Shown: positions 11,580-21,905, counted from the first letter of the stretch. The stretch: DNA of 64,000 nucleotides from Ariolimax columbianus (GCA_036924085.1 JAVGWX010000025.1:31135921-31199920); one strand, 5' to 3'. Notes: generated from the sequence alone by a model not told the origin. Translations and numbers: made by a program.

Positions 11580-12300
11580 ATATCAAATGGCCCAATTGTT
11601 TAGATAAAATCACACTGAGGTAGTATGGTACCACACAAGTGAGGCAGATGGGCACAGGACATTTAATGAGGTTCTGTCTACAACAGCGACAAGCAGGAAA
11701 ATATGAAAGGAACAGTCCAGTTTGATGGTAATGCATCACAGCCATTCAGTATTCACAGTGGTGTTAAACAAGGCAGTGCAATTGTCTGAGGACCAGTTCA
11801 CTTACCGGTGATGGTGGAGAGGGCTCACATCAACAATAAGCTCTCTAGACCCCAAAAGCTGCTGCCATAATTTCCCCATTTCACATGTGTCTGGGTAAAC
11901 CCCAAACTTACAGCCATGGTCTACAATGCCTGTGTCATCAGTATGCTCCTATATGGTAGTGAGACATGGACAGACTATGCCAAACAAGAGCAAAGGTTCA
12001 ACACCTTTCACCTACAGCGTCCCATAGAGAAATGACGTGACCAATGCAGAAGTGCATTATTGCACCAGTCTCTAAAGTATATACTCTCTTTAGTCAGTGA
12101 TGGCTGCTTCTCCGATGGATGTTTGTCACATGGAACATCCCCAAAGATATTCTCTATGGCCAGCTGGCATGTGGCAAAAGAACAGTTGGCCCATCACAGC
12201 TCAGGTTCAAAGAGGTCCAGGTTTTACATAGACTGCTCCAGATAATTGGCTGCTGGGTCAGATCCCCTTTTTTTCCAATCACCCTGGTGAAGTTGACTGT
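11580..12300 (+). mobile_element. LINE reverse-transcriptase and C-terminal region, disrupted
   Basis: Shifting frames show GTVQFDGNASQPFSIHSGVKQG (shared LINE RT motif), then VYNACVISMLLYGSETW near 11925-11975, then WNIPKDILYGQLACGKRTVGPSQLRFKE at 12125-12215. This is the same LINE class as the antisense copy at 3360-4650. Frameshifts prevent any intact protein. Confidence 0.75.
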
Positions 12301-12479
12301 CCGAACAGGTACGGATAGAAAAGGAGATGGCAACAAAAGAGTAGGAAAAACCGGAGAGACCTCAGAAAGTCATTGAGATAAATGAGAAAAAATACAGAGC
12401 TATCAACTGGTTTACAGCCTTAGCAAGAGAATCGAGAATCTGATACTGCAAGGTCACAATAACAATAGGTCAACCTTTC

Positions 12480-12670
12480 TACAGTAGAAGATTCTAAACT
12501 TATGCTGCGATGTGATCAAATAATAGTAGAGCCAAACATCTCTATAGTAGAAGATTCTCCACTCATGTTAGATGATCAATAGTAATGCTGAATCTCTCTA
12601 ATGTAGAAGACATGTTGTAAGTTGAGCAATAATTTTGCCGAACCTCTCTATAGTAGAAGATCATCAAATC
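12480..12670. repeat. ~65-bp degenerate tandem repeat
   Basis: The block 'ctctctatagtagaagattct' recurs three to four times with diverged spacers, downstream (minus sense) of the zinc-finger exon. Confidence 0.55.
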
Positions 12671-12734
12671 AGACACAGAATTCTATCTGCAACGATTCTT
12701 TCACATGTGTGTTATTTTGTGCTTCTTTAGCCAG

Positions 12735-12932
12735 CATCTTTCACTTAACTCTACTCCACAAACATCGCATCTTTCACTAAACTCTACTCCACAAACATTG
12801 CACCTTTCACTAAACTCTACTCCACAAACATCACATCTTTCACTAAACTCTACTCCACAAACATCGCATCTTTCACTAAACTCTACTCCACAAACATCAC
12901 ATCTGTCACTACCATCTACTCCACAAACATAA
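12735..12932 (-). repeat. 33-bp tandem repeat encoding half zinc fingers
   Basis: On the minus strand 12940-12701 stays open and repeats CDVCGVEFSER about five times, ending ERCWLKKHKITHM. Each 33-bp unit keeps the CxxC half of a C2H2 finger but lacks the helix and both His, so no finger could fold except perhaps the last. It lies in the same orientation as, and downstream of, the zinc-finger exon, separated by a stop at 13192, a frameshift near 13060 and a stop near 12946. It is best read as slippage within a decaying 3' end of the finger array. Confidence 0.85.
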
Positions 12933-12946
12933 CTTCTCAAAGGCTT

Positions 12947-13191
12947 TTATCCTGGATCAGTTCGTCTCTTCAAGTCACCATTACTTCTAAATCCCAAACT
13001 ACACATAACACATTTTAATATCTTCTCACTTGAATTAATCCTTTTGTGTTTATTCTTTGCCACAATTGTCAGCAAACACCAGGCTACAAACACCACACTT
13101 GAAAGGCGTCTCTCCTGTATGAATTCTTTGTTTCTTTTGATGTCCATTTTGAGTAAATACACCATCACAAACATTACACTTGTGGCTTTTC
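12947..13191 (-). pseudogene. decayed fingers downstream of the zinc-finger stop
   Basis: Immediately after the TGA at 13192 the same frame reads EKSHKCNVCDGVFTQNGHQ, with the penultimate His changed to Gln, then GETPFKCGVCSLVFADNC. After a frameshift near 13060 it reads EKILKCVMCSLGFRSNGDLKRR. These are recognisable finger remnants, so the array was once longer. Confidence 0.7.
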
Positions 13192-14342
13192 TCATGTATG
13201 AATTCTTGTATGTGTCTTCAGATAATCATTTCTAATAAATGCCACACCACAAACATCACACTTGTAAGGCTTCTCACCTGTATGAATTCTTTTATGTGTC
13301 TTTAGATGTTGATTTGTAGTAAATGCAACACCACAAACATCACACTTGTACGTCTTCTTTCCTGTATGAATTATTTTATGTTTCTCTTGATGTTTATTTT
13401 GAGTAAATGCCACACCACACACATCATAATTGTAAGGCTTCTCACCTGCATGGGTTCGACTGTGTCTCTTCAAGTTATTATCACTTATAAACCCCAAACC
13501 ACATATATCACACCTGAATGGCTTCTCGTTTGTATGAATGCTTTGGTGTTTATTCACGCCACATTTGTCAGTAAAACCAGCCCCACGAACATCAGATTTG
13601 TGAGGCGTCTCTCCTGTATGAATTATTTTATGTGTCTTTAGATGTTTATTTGTAGTAAATGCAACACCACAAACATCACACTTGTAAGGCTTCTCTCCTG
13701 TATGAATTCTTTCATGTGTCTTCAGATAATCATTTCTAATAAATGCCATACCACAAAAATCACACTTGTAAGGCCTCTCACCTGTATGAATTCTTTTATG
13801 TGTCTTTAGATGTTGATTTGTAGTAAATGTACAACCACAAACATCACACTTGTAAGTCTTCTTTCCTGTATGAATTCTTTTATGTGTCTTTAGATGTTGA
13901 TTTGTGGTAAATGCAACACCACAAACAACACACTTGTAAGGCTTCTCTCCTGTATGAATTCTTTTATGTGTCTTCAGATAATCATTTCTAATAAATGCCA
14001 TACCACAAACATCACACTTGTAAGACTTCCCTGCCATATGTTTTTTCATATGTCTCTTCAAGTACTTTAGACAAATCAACTTAGCACCACACAAATCACA
14101 GCCATAAGGTTTTTCAGCTGTGTGTATTAACTTGTGTTTTTTCAGTGTAATACTTTGAGAAGACCCCAGGACACGAACACCACACTTGTAAGACTTCTTT
14201 CCTGTATGTATTTCGTTATATGTCTTCAGATGTCCACTTTGATTAAACAATTCATAAGATCTTTCTCTCGTATGCAATCTTGTATGGGTCTTGAGGTTAC
14301 TGTCCAAGCCAAAAACATCATCCTGGCAACAGGAATTAACAC
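13192..14342 (-). CDS. C2H2 zinc-finger protein, 3' coding exon
   Basis: This is a probable DNA-binding zinc-finger exon, read leftwards. It starts after a good acceptor (tttattgcag) at 14343; the first full codons read VNSCCQDDVFGLDSNLK, so translation enters from an upstream exon and no ATG is needed. About 14 finger positions follow with TGEKPYK-type linkers. By eye nine keep both Cys and both His. The first three and two later ones are degenerate (for example SDVRGAG and YDVCGVA lack Cys). Finger sequences fall into recurrent types (FIRNDYLKTH, FTTNQHLKTH), which implies recent internal duplication. The frame ends at TGA 13192-13194, exactly where the linker HTGEK would continue (GGA changed to TGA), and two more decayed fingers follow. 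Either the gene ends here or it is early in decay. The partner exons are uncertain; the PRDM-like knuckle exons upstream at 27-32 kb are candidates, but splice phases do not join directly. Confidence 0.8.
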
Positions 14343-14419
14343 CTGCAATAAATTAAAAGGAGACAAAGCAATGATCAAATACAAACACACAACATATCTT
14401 TCTCTATATTTATAGCTAG

Positions 14420-15595
14420 ATGATTACTTGTATATAGAATTAAAAATACTAAACCTGACAGAAAAATACAAGCGTATGAATAAACATCCAATGCAGGGAA
14501 AAGTCAATGAATTAACAAAAAACCGCATAAAAAGAACAAGCTTCAATCATCTATCAAAAGCCCTTACAGCCAGGAACAGTGACATCATATCAAAATGTCC
14601 AATAACATGGGAAATGATACAAGTATATAAAAATACAGACTAACAGCCCAACTTCACGGTGGAAGCGAAAATATCAGGTATCGATAGAAAGGTGGGAGAA
14701 TCAGACCATGCTTGGAGAGAGAAAAGCCCTAAAGCATATTGGAGACGCCTATCCTCAACCCATGTGGACGCACGTCTACACAGATAGATCATCGGAGGAA
14801 GCATTGAGGAAAGGAGGGGCGGACCTCGTCATATTTCTACAGGATGGAACCGTTATAGAAAAAGCAAGTGCTGCCGGGGAGCCCTCGACAAATCTAAGAA
14901 CAGAGCAACAGGCAATAATTGAAGCAGTCAAACTATTCGATGAAAAGGGGTTAAATGATAACAAAATAGTGTTTTTGTGCGACTGCATGGAAATTTTGCA
15001 GGCCACACAAAGAGAACCACGAAATAGTATGGAAATGGAACTGATATGCCAGCTAAACAAACTATCAGACCACAATAAAATCACCCTCCAGTGGATTCCA
15101 GCTCACTGCGGCATACCTGGGAATGAATGGGCGGACAGGCTAGCCAGGGAGGGAAGACAAAGAACAATTCACCCACCCAGTGTCACTGCCATAAGTCAAG
15201 GCAAACATTTAAAAAAAATATAAACAACAGTAGATAGAGAGAACAAACAGTAAATACCCACAGGACCCAATCAATAGACTGAATAGGAAACAGTATACCA
15301 CAATTTTTCGCCTCAGAACAGGTCATTGCAGACTAAATGCACACATGCATAAAATGAAAGCAACAGACTGCACAATGCACATGTCAGAAAGGACCCTAGA
15401 CTCCAGAACACATCCTGCAAACATGTCCACTGCACCAAGACTCCCGTGAGAAGACCTGGCCCGAGGAGAGAAACATACAAGACAAACTGTGGAGAACCAT
15501 TGAGGACCTGCGACTGACGTGTCCCTTCATGGAGGCAGCCCATCTAGTGGCATAAAACGAGCATACGAACCAAACCGAACACAAAGAAGAAGTAT
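14420..15595 (+). mobile_element. RNase-H-bearing LINE 3' region
   Basis: Open stretch 14428-14643 matches a LINE linker region (KYKRMNKHPMQGKV, KRTSFNHLSKAL). Open stretch 14708-15223 is an RNase HI domain: YTDRSSEE (the usual D-G-S, here D-R-S), TEQQAI with the catalytic Glu, FLCDCMEIL with Asp, and AHCGIPGNEWADRLAR with His and Asp. After it, 15240-15580 gives frames with FRLRTGHCRLNAHMHK and the C-terminal Cys/His region, ending in a short 'aaagaagaag' tail near 15590. The RNase H part looks nearly intact, but the preceding RT and endonuclease are missing and stops occur between 14643 and 14708 and after 15223. It sits in the presumed intron upstream of the zinc-finger exon. Confidence 0.8.
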
Positions 15596-15849
15596 ATAGA
15601 ATTGACTACAGGAAGACTATCTGAAGTGCAGCCACTTTCAGCCATAGTGAAGAGTATGGATACTGATGAACCGTATAGCTTACTGGATGTACACATCCCT
15701 GATTTATTCTCCCCCATCTTTGATCTCCATATGTCTCATTCTCTCTCAGGATTTCAGATTCATTGATTTAAACAGGTATGTGTGCTCGTTATCCATATCT
15801 AAGACTGGAGGTGATTTGTAGAAAAGATTTTCTGGTTTAACAGGAAAGT

Positions 15850-15915
15850 CCTGCCTGTAAGCATTAATCCACAAACATTACACTTGTAAGGCCTTTCTTC
15901 CACATGAGTCCTTAC
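15850..15915 (-). pseudogene. zinc-finger fragment
   Basis: The minus strand reads THVEERPYKCNVCGLML, a finger linker plus a CxxC, and then loses the pattern. Too short to be an exon with confidence. Confidence 0.5.
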
Positions 15916-15971
15916 ATACCATTGTAGCTGCTTACCTTATCTCAGTCTTTTGTCTCCTTTTTCTTCTTATG

Positions 15972-16930
15972 CAGCTGGTCTTAGGGTGACCACAGCAGCT
16001 GGTCTTAGGGTGACCACAGCAGCTGGTCTCAGGGTGACCACAGCAGCTGGTCCTATGGTGATCACAGCAGCTGGTCCTAGGCTGGCCACAGCAGCTGGTC
16101 TTAGGGTGACCACAGCAGCTGGTCCTATGGTGATCACAGCAGCTGGTCCTAGGCTGGCCACAGCAGCTGGTCTTAGGGTGACCACAGCAGCTGGTCCTAT
16201 GGTGATCACAGCAGCTGGCCACAGCAGCTGGTCTTAGGGTGACCACAGCAGCTGGTCTTAGGGTGACCACAGCAGCTGGTCCTATGCTGGCCACAGCAGC
16301 TGGTCTTAGGGTGACCACAGCAGCCGGTGCTATGGTGATCACAACAGCTGGTCCTAGGCTGGCCACAGCAGCTGGTCTTAGGGTGACCACAGCAGCTGGT
16401 CTTAGGGTGACCACAGCAGCTGGTCTTAGGGTGACCACAGCAGCTGGTCCTATGGTGATCACAGCAGCTGGTCCTAGGCTGGCCACAGCAGCTGGTCTTA
16501 GGGTGACCACAGCAGCTGATCCTAGACAGACCTCAACAGTTGGTCCTAGGCTAACCAAAACAGCTGGCCCTAGGCTAACCAAAACAGCTGGCCCTAGGCT
16601 AACCAAAACAGCTGGCCCTAGGGTGACTTCAACAGCTGGCCCTAGGGTGACCACAACAGCTGGCCCTAGGCTGACTTCAACAGCTGGCCCTAGGGTGACT
16701 TCAACAGCTGGCCCTAGGCTGACTTCAACAGCTGGCCCTAGGGTGACCACAACAGCTGGCCCTAGGCTGACTTCAACAGCTGGCCCTAGGGTGACCAAAA
16801 CAGCTGGCCCTAGGCTGACTTCAACAGCTGGCCCTAGGGTGACCACAACTGCTGGCCCTAGGCTGACTTCAACAGCTGGCCCTAGGGTGACCACAACAGC
16901 TGGCCCTAGGCTGAACTCAGCAGCAGGTTC
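15972..16930. repeat. 24-bp minisatellite, about 40 copies
   Basis: The unit is 'cagctggtcttagggtgaccacag' with variants. The left ~560 bp use 'cagcagctggtc' forms and show a 72-bp higher-order rhythm of three variants (cttaggg, cctatgg, cctaggc). The right ~390 bp use 'caacagctggccctagg' forms with a 48-bp alternation. Nearly every unit contains the palindromic E-box CAGCTG. Since 24 is divisible by 3, long frames stay open on both strands (for example 15932-16894 minus, repeating VTLGPAVE). Openness on both strands is a property of the repeat and is not evidence of a protein. Confidence 0.9.
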
Positions 16931-16939
16931 TAATTAAAA

Positions 16940-17218
16940 AATGTATCAACCCAGCTATGCACCACTTTTCGCGGCAAACACATCTCACCAAAAGCTGAAA
17001 GTATTTTCTTTGCCCCATCCAAAAACAAAAACATGAACACACAGTTCTTTGATAGATGCTCTGTGAGCGTGAACACATTATGTATCTAGTGTTAGCTACC
17101 TACAGTAATCCCAAAGCTGGATGTTGCTGACACCTTTGGAAACTACCAACTACATTTTTCAGCTATCCCATATCAGTGTGTGATATACTTACTGACTTAA
17201 CCTTGTATGTTGAAGTAT
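16940..17218. other. unassigned non-coding interval
   Basis: Nothing recognised between the minisatellite and the next LINE fragment. Confidence 0.4.
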
Positions 17219-17221
17219 ATC

Positions 17222-17560
17222 ATTTTTTTAAAGTATAGTGAGGATGATTGTGTGCTTGATGTGCCAACTCTATCCCCATTCCATGTTTCTTTAGTGTCTC
17301 ACTTGCACTTTCTATCCATCTATTTTTAGCTCTGCAACCCTGTTGTCTGGTGTTGCACATCCACACAACTGATAACTTTTGTAGCATTCTTATCAGGTGT
17401 CCGAACCATTTTATTCTCTGCGTTTCCATGTATTCCGTGCACTGTGCTGCACCCACCTTCTGTCTGATTTCTTAATTTCGCACTCTGTCAAGCTTTGTGA
17501 CCCTTACAACTTTTCTCAAACACCCTAATTCGCATATCATAAATTTTATTTCCTGCGACT
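17222..17560 (-). mobile_element. LINE C-terminal fragment ('WFGHLIRM' type)
   Basis: The minus strand 17456-17220 reads GAAQCTEYMETQRIKWFGHLIRM and then RWIESASETLKKHG. The same family is at 29840-30250 on the plus strand (CVEYISRQKISWFGHLMRM). Only the region after the RT is present. Confidence 0.65.
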
Positions 17561-17587
17561 TGGTGAGAATTCATGTCTGACACTGGT

Positions 17588-17915
17588 ATTCTTCTGCTTC
17601 TTCGTACGCTGTCAGACGTAAACCTGTATTTTTTTTTTTAAAAGCAGCGGTCATCCTGAGGCTGTCAACACTGCCATAGAGCTTGTCTAGTGTTGCCACT
17701 GGTGATGGCCACATGTGCTTTCTCTGATCCTCGTATGTCGGGCAGTTTTGCAGCAGATGTTCAGCGGTCATTTTCCCGGTACCACACGAGCATTCGTCAG
17801 TGCCACCTATCTTCAATTTATTGAATAGGTGGTACCTCAGTCTGTTGTGGCCTGTGCGAAGTCTGAAGACCACGACCTGCTCTCTTCTGTTCAGCTGGTA
17901 ATAGGCATCGTTTTT
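17588..17915 (-). mobile_element. LINE family A (RNase-H type) 3' fragment, copy 1
   Basis: The minus strand reads NDAYYQLNRREQVVVFRLRT and the Cys/His cluster ECSCGTGKMTAEHLLQNC, ending in the tail GTCTGACAGCGTACGAAGAAG. Sister copies lie at 32443-33090, 56100-56700 and 57777-58495, all on the minus strand and all 5'-truncated. Confidence 0.8.
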
Positions 17916-17925
17916 TGGTGAAGAC

Positions 17926-18068
17926 ACTAAGAAATAGACACATGTTATGTCATAAACGGCCACAGCACACTAAGAAATAGACACATGTTATGTCATAAAC
18001 GGCCACAGCACACTAAGAAATAGACACATGTTATGTCATAAACGGCCACAGCACACTAAGAAATAGAC
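17926..18068. repeat. 43-bp tandem repeat, three copies plus a partial fourth
   Basis: The anchor 'actaagaaatagacacatg' recurs every 43 bp from 17926 and ends with the truncated 'actaagaaatagac'. Copies are virtually identical. The array abuts the broken 5' end of LINE family A copy 1. Confidence 0.9.
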
Positions 18069-18224
18069 CTAATGTATGAAAATGAAAGGTTGCTACGGAC
18101 TCCAAATACCACCATGGTGAAATGGATTCATCTTTGACAGCCCGACTTAATTTAGCTGAGATCTGTCGTTCAGTCCAAGCCATGTGCTGCAACTCTGTAT
18201 GTCAAATTGATGTTCTTTTCACAA

Positions 18225-18420
18225 TTAAATGAGTTAATATTAGCCCTTTTCAGTCTGCGCTAATTTTGCTGATTTGTCTTCCATTCGGGGCACATGCTTA
18301 GAATGTCAAACAGTTTTATTCAAAACAAAATTCATTAATATCAAACAAAATGGTCGCATATCTAAACATGATAAGACACTCAATTGATCTATTTAGGACA
18401 TGAAGTATTCATAGTCGTCT
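18225..18420 (+). repeat. ~200-bp TTAA-edged dispersed repeat, copy 1
   Basis: Shares ordered blocks ('cagtctgcgctaattttgctg', 'tcaaacagttttattcaaaa', 'attaatatcaaacaaa', 'gaagtattcat') with 23443-23640 (reverse), 27880-28080 and 31934-32130. The end carrying the CCTTTYCAGTC block lies next to TTAA, which resembles piggyBac-type non-autonomous elements; the other end was not defined. Confidence 0.5.
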
Positions 18421-18522
18421 TCTTCTTTGTTCATTTTTAAACTCTCACTACTAAGGCCTGAGAAGGGCTTTGCAAGTAGCAGTGTGTTGTCCAGAGAACG
18501 AAATTGACTGTGTCAGCTACAG
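18419..18522 (-). repeat. diverged SINE tail
   Basis: Antisense remnant of the GAA-tailed SINE end: 'cttcttctttgttc', 'ctactaaggcctgagaaggg', 'agcagtgtgttgtccagagaacg'. A similar remnant is at 31008-31110. Confidence 0.55.
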
Positions 18523-18699
18523 TGCAGAAACTGGAAAAAATCAAGGCACACGCACACATCAACAGAATATGGTCATGTGACAGTCTACCCTATCATTATG
18601 ATGTTGCTCCTACAAGTTACAATCGAAGAGGAGCTTTGCTGAGCCCCCAGCATTGAGGGGGACCCACTCAAACGACCAGTACATATACTAATCTAGTGG

Positions 18700-19112
18700 T
18701 CAGAGAGAAGCAGAGAAGTGCGACTGATCAACAAACAAGGAATCTAAAAATGGTATAATGGAATGCAGAGGGTGTGAGAAGCAAGAAACCCGAACTACAA
18801 GAATTTCTCAAGTAAAACGACAGATACCATTTGTATCCAGGAAACACACCTAAAAGAAACTCAAAGATTTACCAACAGAGAATATGAATCCATTCGTCAA
18901 GATTGGGAAAAATTTGCCAAAGGATACCGGTCAAAAACTCTATTCCTGCAGTAGAAAAAAAATAGACCTGGACCAGGTGAACTCGAGTACATCACAGTTA
19001 AGATCATTCTAGGCACAATGATAGCAAACTGCTATAGCCCACCAGCCACAGCTCTGGAAACACACAAAGTCAAAATCGAAGAGTCGAGACATCTCATAGT
19101 GGGAGATTTTAA
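18700..19112 (+). mobile_element. LINE endonuclease domain, first part (split by piggyBac)
   Basis: Broken frames read WNAEGVRSKKPELQEFL, then QETHLKETQRF, then MIANCYSPPA and HLIVGDFN, the conserved order of an AP-endonuclease domain (N-W-N...QETHL...Y-x-PP...GDFN). The GDFN block is interrupted at TTAA 19109-19112 and continues at 21421. Confidence 0.8.
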
Positions 19113-21420
19113 CCAATTACACCCTACGGCGCCCAAAAGCACCCGACGAATTTTCATGCGCGAACACCCTAACGCGCCCGTAAGCGCCCGGGAATTACCG
19201 ACGATCACGGGGAATCCCCTGCTTTTAATTTCAATTCAACAAGCACGATCTTTTATACGAAACGAAACGTTCGTGTTTTTAATAGCTTTGCCGGATATTG
19301 AAGTTTCATTTGAAACCAAAACAGCGTGTGTAGGAGTACCTCGAGAAAAGTTACAATTTTTCAAAGTTTGTCTTCATTTTTGCGAAAACGATGGCCTTTG
19401 CGATTCTCGGCGGATGGCTTCAAGATATGAAAGATGCTCCTAATAGTGATATACCTACAAGTGATACGGAAAGTGAAACTGAATCAGATGTAGACGTTAT
19501 TGTTAGCAATAATAATGATGACATCGGCGATTCGGATTCCATTGATGCCGTGATTGAAGGTGATATGGATGTCGAATTCACTGCTGATGAGCCTAGCTGG
19601 AGTGAAACATTGACTGACGTCAATATTGAAAATTTTACGGAGTCTAGCGGCCCTGTCCATAGTCTAGGCCTAGGAGCATCGGCAATGGATTATTTTAATT
19701 TATTTATCCCAAACACTTTTATTGAAGTGATGGCCACGCAAACGAACTTGTATGCTGAGCAGGTGCAAGCAAACAAAGGAGTTCAGGACAAGTATTGGAA
19801 GCCAGTGGATGTTGAGGATATACGAAAGTATATCTACATCAACATGATGTTTGGCATTCACAAAATGCCAAACTACAGATTGTACTGGTCCACTAATAAA
19901 CTCCTTCGTGTTCCAGCTGTTGCAGATGTAATGGGCAGGCAGCGGTATGAGAAAATAAACCAATATTTTCACATAAATGACAACACTAACCAACCTGCTA
20001 GGGGCACACTCAACTACGATCCCATGTTCAAAGTGCGGCCTCTTTTGGATTTGGTTAGACCTGCCTGCTCTTCTGTTTATAAGCCAGACAGGCACATAAG
20101 TGTGGATGAAGCCATGATTGGTTTCAATGGCAGGGTGTATTTCAAACAATACATACATGGCAAACCAACTCCATGGGGAATAAAAGTCTGGTGTGTTGCA
20201 GAAGCCAAGACCGGCTACATGCTGAATTTCAAATTTTACACCGGTAAAGAGAATGAGCCGATGCAGAATGGTATTGGCCACAGTGTAATTATCAACAATG
20301 CAGCTGATTACCTAGATAAATATCACTGCATTTACTTTGATAACTACTTTTCTTCTGTCAAGCTTGCCGAGGATTTGTTGAAACGAAAAACCTACAGCTG
20401 CTCAACTACTCGGCCAGCTCGGAAAGGATGGCCATTCCCAGCCAAAACCAAGGCGAAGAAAGGGACGTTGCTGATGAAGCAGAAAGGCAATCTAATTGCA
20501 ACACAGTGGACAGACAAGAGGCAGGTGAATGTAATATCAACAAACTGCAACCCTACAGTCGGTGTTGCAAGTCGCCGCACAAAACATGGAGTTGAGCAGC
20601 AACCAATACCAACCCCTGTTCTTGACTACAACATGTACATGGCAGGGGTTGATCTTGCAGACCAATATCGTTCTTACTACAATATTGGTAGAACAGGAAA
20701 AAAGTGGTGGAGGTATGCTGTTTGGTTTTTATTTCAAATATCAACTATAAATGCAATCCTCCTAATGAGAGCAGCTCACCCTGGTGCCAACAAGCGTTCG
20801 CCTGCCTCTAGCCATCTGTGTTTCCGCATTTCATTGCTGGAGAGCCTTTTACAAGGCACTAGATCAGCATCGAACATTGGGGACTCTCCCAGTGTTTTGG
20901 GAAGACTGGACCCTTCATCGGAAAATCACAAGCTTGTACGAATTCCGGGCAGAAAGAAAGCATGTTATCTGTGCTCGAAAAATAATGTGAAGACCTCAGG
21001 CAAACGTTCTGTGACAACTGTTTACGGATGCATGCTGTGCTCTGTCCATTTGTGCAAGGGACAATGTCATTTGACATTTCATTTACAGGTGTAAATGTGT
21101 TGATGAAAGACCTCTAAAAATTGTTATATGTGATGGACACGAGGTAAAATGAAATAAATTTTTATGAAAATTCATTTTTTTATGTTTTAGATTTTTTTAA
21201 TGACCACTATTTATCACAAACAACTACACAGTTATATTTTTCTGAAAGTGTGTCCATTCTTCTATATAATTAAACTTTTCAATTGAATTTTTTAACATGT
21301 TAAGATATTTAATTCTATTTTTACAAAAAACTATATTTGAATGCGGAAAAGAGTTATCTCCCTGTGCTTAGGAATAGGGGATGTATTTCCTTTTTTGATG
21401 CTTAGGGTGTAAAGGGTTAA
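19109..21420 (+). mobile_element. piggyBac element 1, complete with TTAA target duplications
   Basis: Flanked by TTAA at 19109-19112 and 21417-21420. The termini are imperfect inverted repeats: CCAATTACACCCTA at 19113 and, reverse-complemented, CCCTTTACACCCTA ending at 21416. The internal span is 2304 bp and holds one intact transposase frame. It sits inside a LINE endonuclease domain whose reading resumes on the other side of the element. Confidence 0.93.
19391..21094 (+). CDS. piggyBac transposase, intact (567 aa)
   Basis: Cut-and-paste transposase with TTAA specificity, acting in the nucleus. The ATG at 19391 begins MAFAILGGWLQDM and the frame runs without stop to 21094; 567 aa compares with about 594 aa for the founding insect piggyBac. 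An acidic Ser/Asp/Glu-rich N-terminus (about residues 15-60) precedes the DDE_Tnp_1_7-type core. The catalytic Asp residues fit D239 (HISVDEAMIGF), D317 (CIYFDNYFSS) and D421 (AGVDLADQYR); spacings of 78 and 104 residues are close to those known for the family. The C-terminus (about 520-567) has a Cys/His cluster (CYLCSKN, CMLCSVHLCKGQCHLTFH) of the kind that binds DNA ends. With intact termini it could be a competent element, but activity is inference. No introns are seen. The frame starting at 19018 upstream is LINE sequence read into the element and is not a second gene. Confidence 0.93.
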   Translation: MAFAILGGWLQDMKDAPNSDIPTSDTESETESDVDVIVSNNNDDIGDSDSIDAVIEGDMDVEFTADEPSWSETLTDVNIENFTESSGPVHSLGLGASAMDYFNLFIPNTFIEVMATQTNLYAEQVQANKGVQDKYWKPVDVEDIRKYIYINMMFGIHKMPNYRLYWSTNKLLRVPAVADVMGRQRYEKINQYFHINDNTNQPARGTLNYDPMFKVRPLLDLVRPACSSVYKPDRHISVDEAMIGFNGRVYFKQYIHGKPTPWGIKVWCVAEAKTGYMLNFKFYTGKENEPMQNGIGHSVIINNAADYLDKYHCIYFDNYFSSVKLAEDLLKRKTYSCSTTRPARKGWPFPAKTKAKKGTLLMKQKGNLIATQWTDKRQVNVISTNCNPTVGVASRRTKHGVEQQPIPTPVLDYNMYMAGVDLADQYRSYYNIGRTGKKWWRYAVWFLFQISTINAILLMRAAHPGANKRSPASSHLCFRISLLESLLQGTRSASNIGDSPSVLGRLDPSSENHKLVRIPGRKKACYLCSKNNVKTSGKRSVTTVYGCMLCSVHLCKGQCHLTFHLQV

Positions 21421-21905
21421 TAATCACTCCCCAAGCTCCCACGAAACAATTGGCCAGGAGGTAGAAGATTGGATGATAGAAAATAAACTCATCCTAGTGA
21501 ATAGGCCAGACGATAAGCATACATATTACTCTAGAATATGGAAAAAATAGTGTACTCGGACCTCAGAATGGCAACGAATGACCTTCAACGGCTAACAGCA
21601 AAAACAGTCAACAGCCAACTGGGTGGTAGCGATCATGTCCCAATAACTTTAGTTAGAAATATTTAACACGGGACAAACAGAGATAACAGATATGCACCCA
21701 ACCTGGAACTTCAAAACAGCAAACTGGACTCTCTTTAGATAAAATGTAAATCAACTGTCAAAAATTATCACATGACAAAAATTTAAACAAAAACGTTGCC
21801 ATCCTGACAGAGTCTATCATTCAGGCAGCAAAGAAACAAATACCACGTGGACAACGGAATAACTATAAACCCTACTGGAGCGATACACTAGGCAAAATCC
21901 ACTAA
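21421..21905 (+). mobile_element. LINE endonuclease domain, second part
   Basis: Directly after the piggyBac element, frames read NHSPSWG, EVEDWMIENKLILVNRPDDKHTYYSRIW and LGGSDHVPITL, the second half of an AP-endonuclease (GDFN-x-HSPxWG ... SDHxPI). This is the continuation of 18700-19112. Confidence 0.8.

Noticed and set aside
13306..14415. Plus-strand frames opposite the zinc-finger exon
   Set aside because: They follow from the regular 84-bp finger repeat on the minus strand.
15932..16894. A 320-codon open frame (minus) repeating VTLGPAVE, and a 232-codon frame on the plus strand
   Set aside because: Both arise from the 24-bp tandem repeat, whose length is a multiple of three; no start context, splice site or domain supports a protein.
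19018..19443. 141-codon frame upstream of the piggyBac transposase
   Set aside because: It begins in LINE endonuclease sequence, crosses the TTAA target and the transposon leader, and then overlaps the transposase in another frame.
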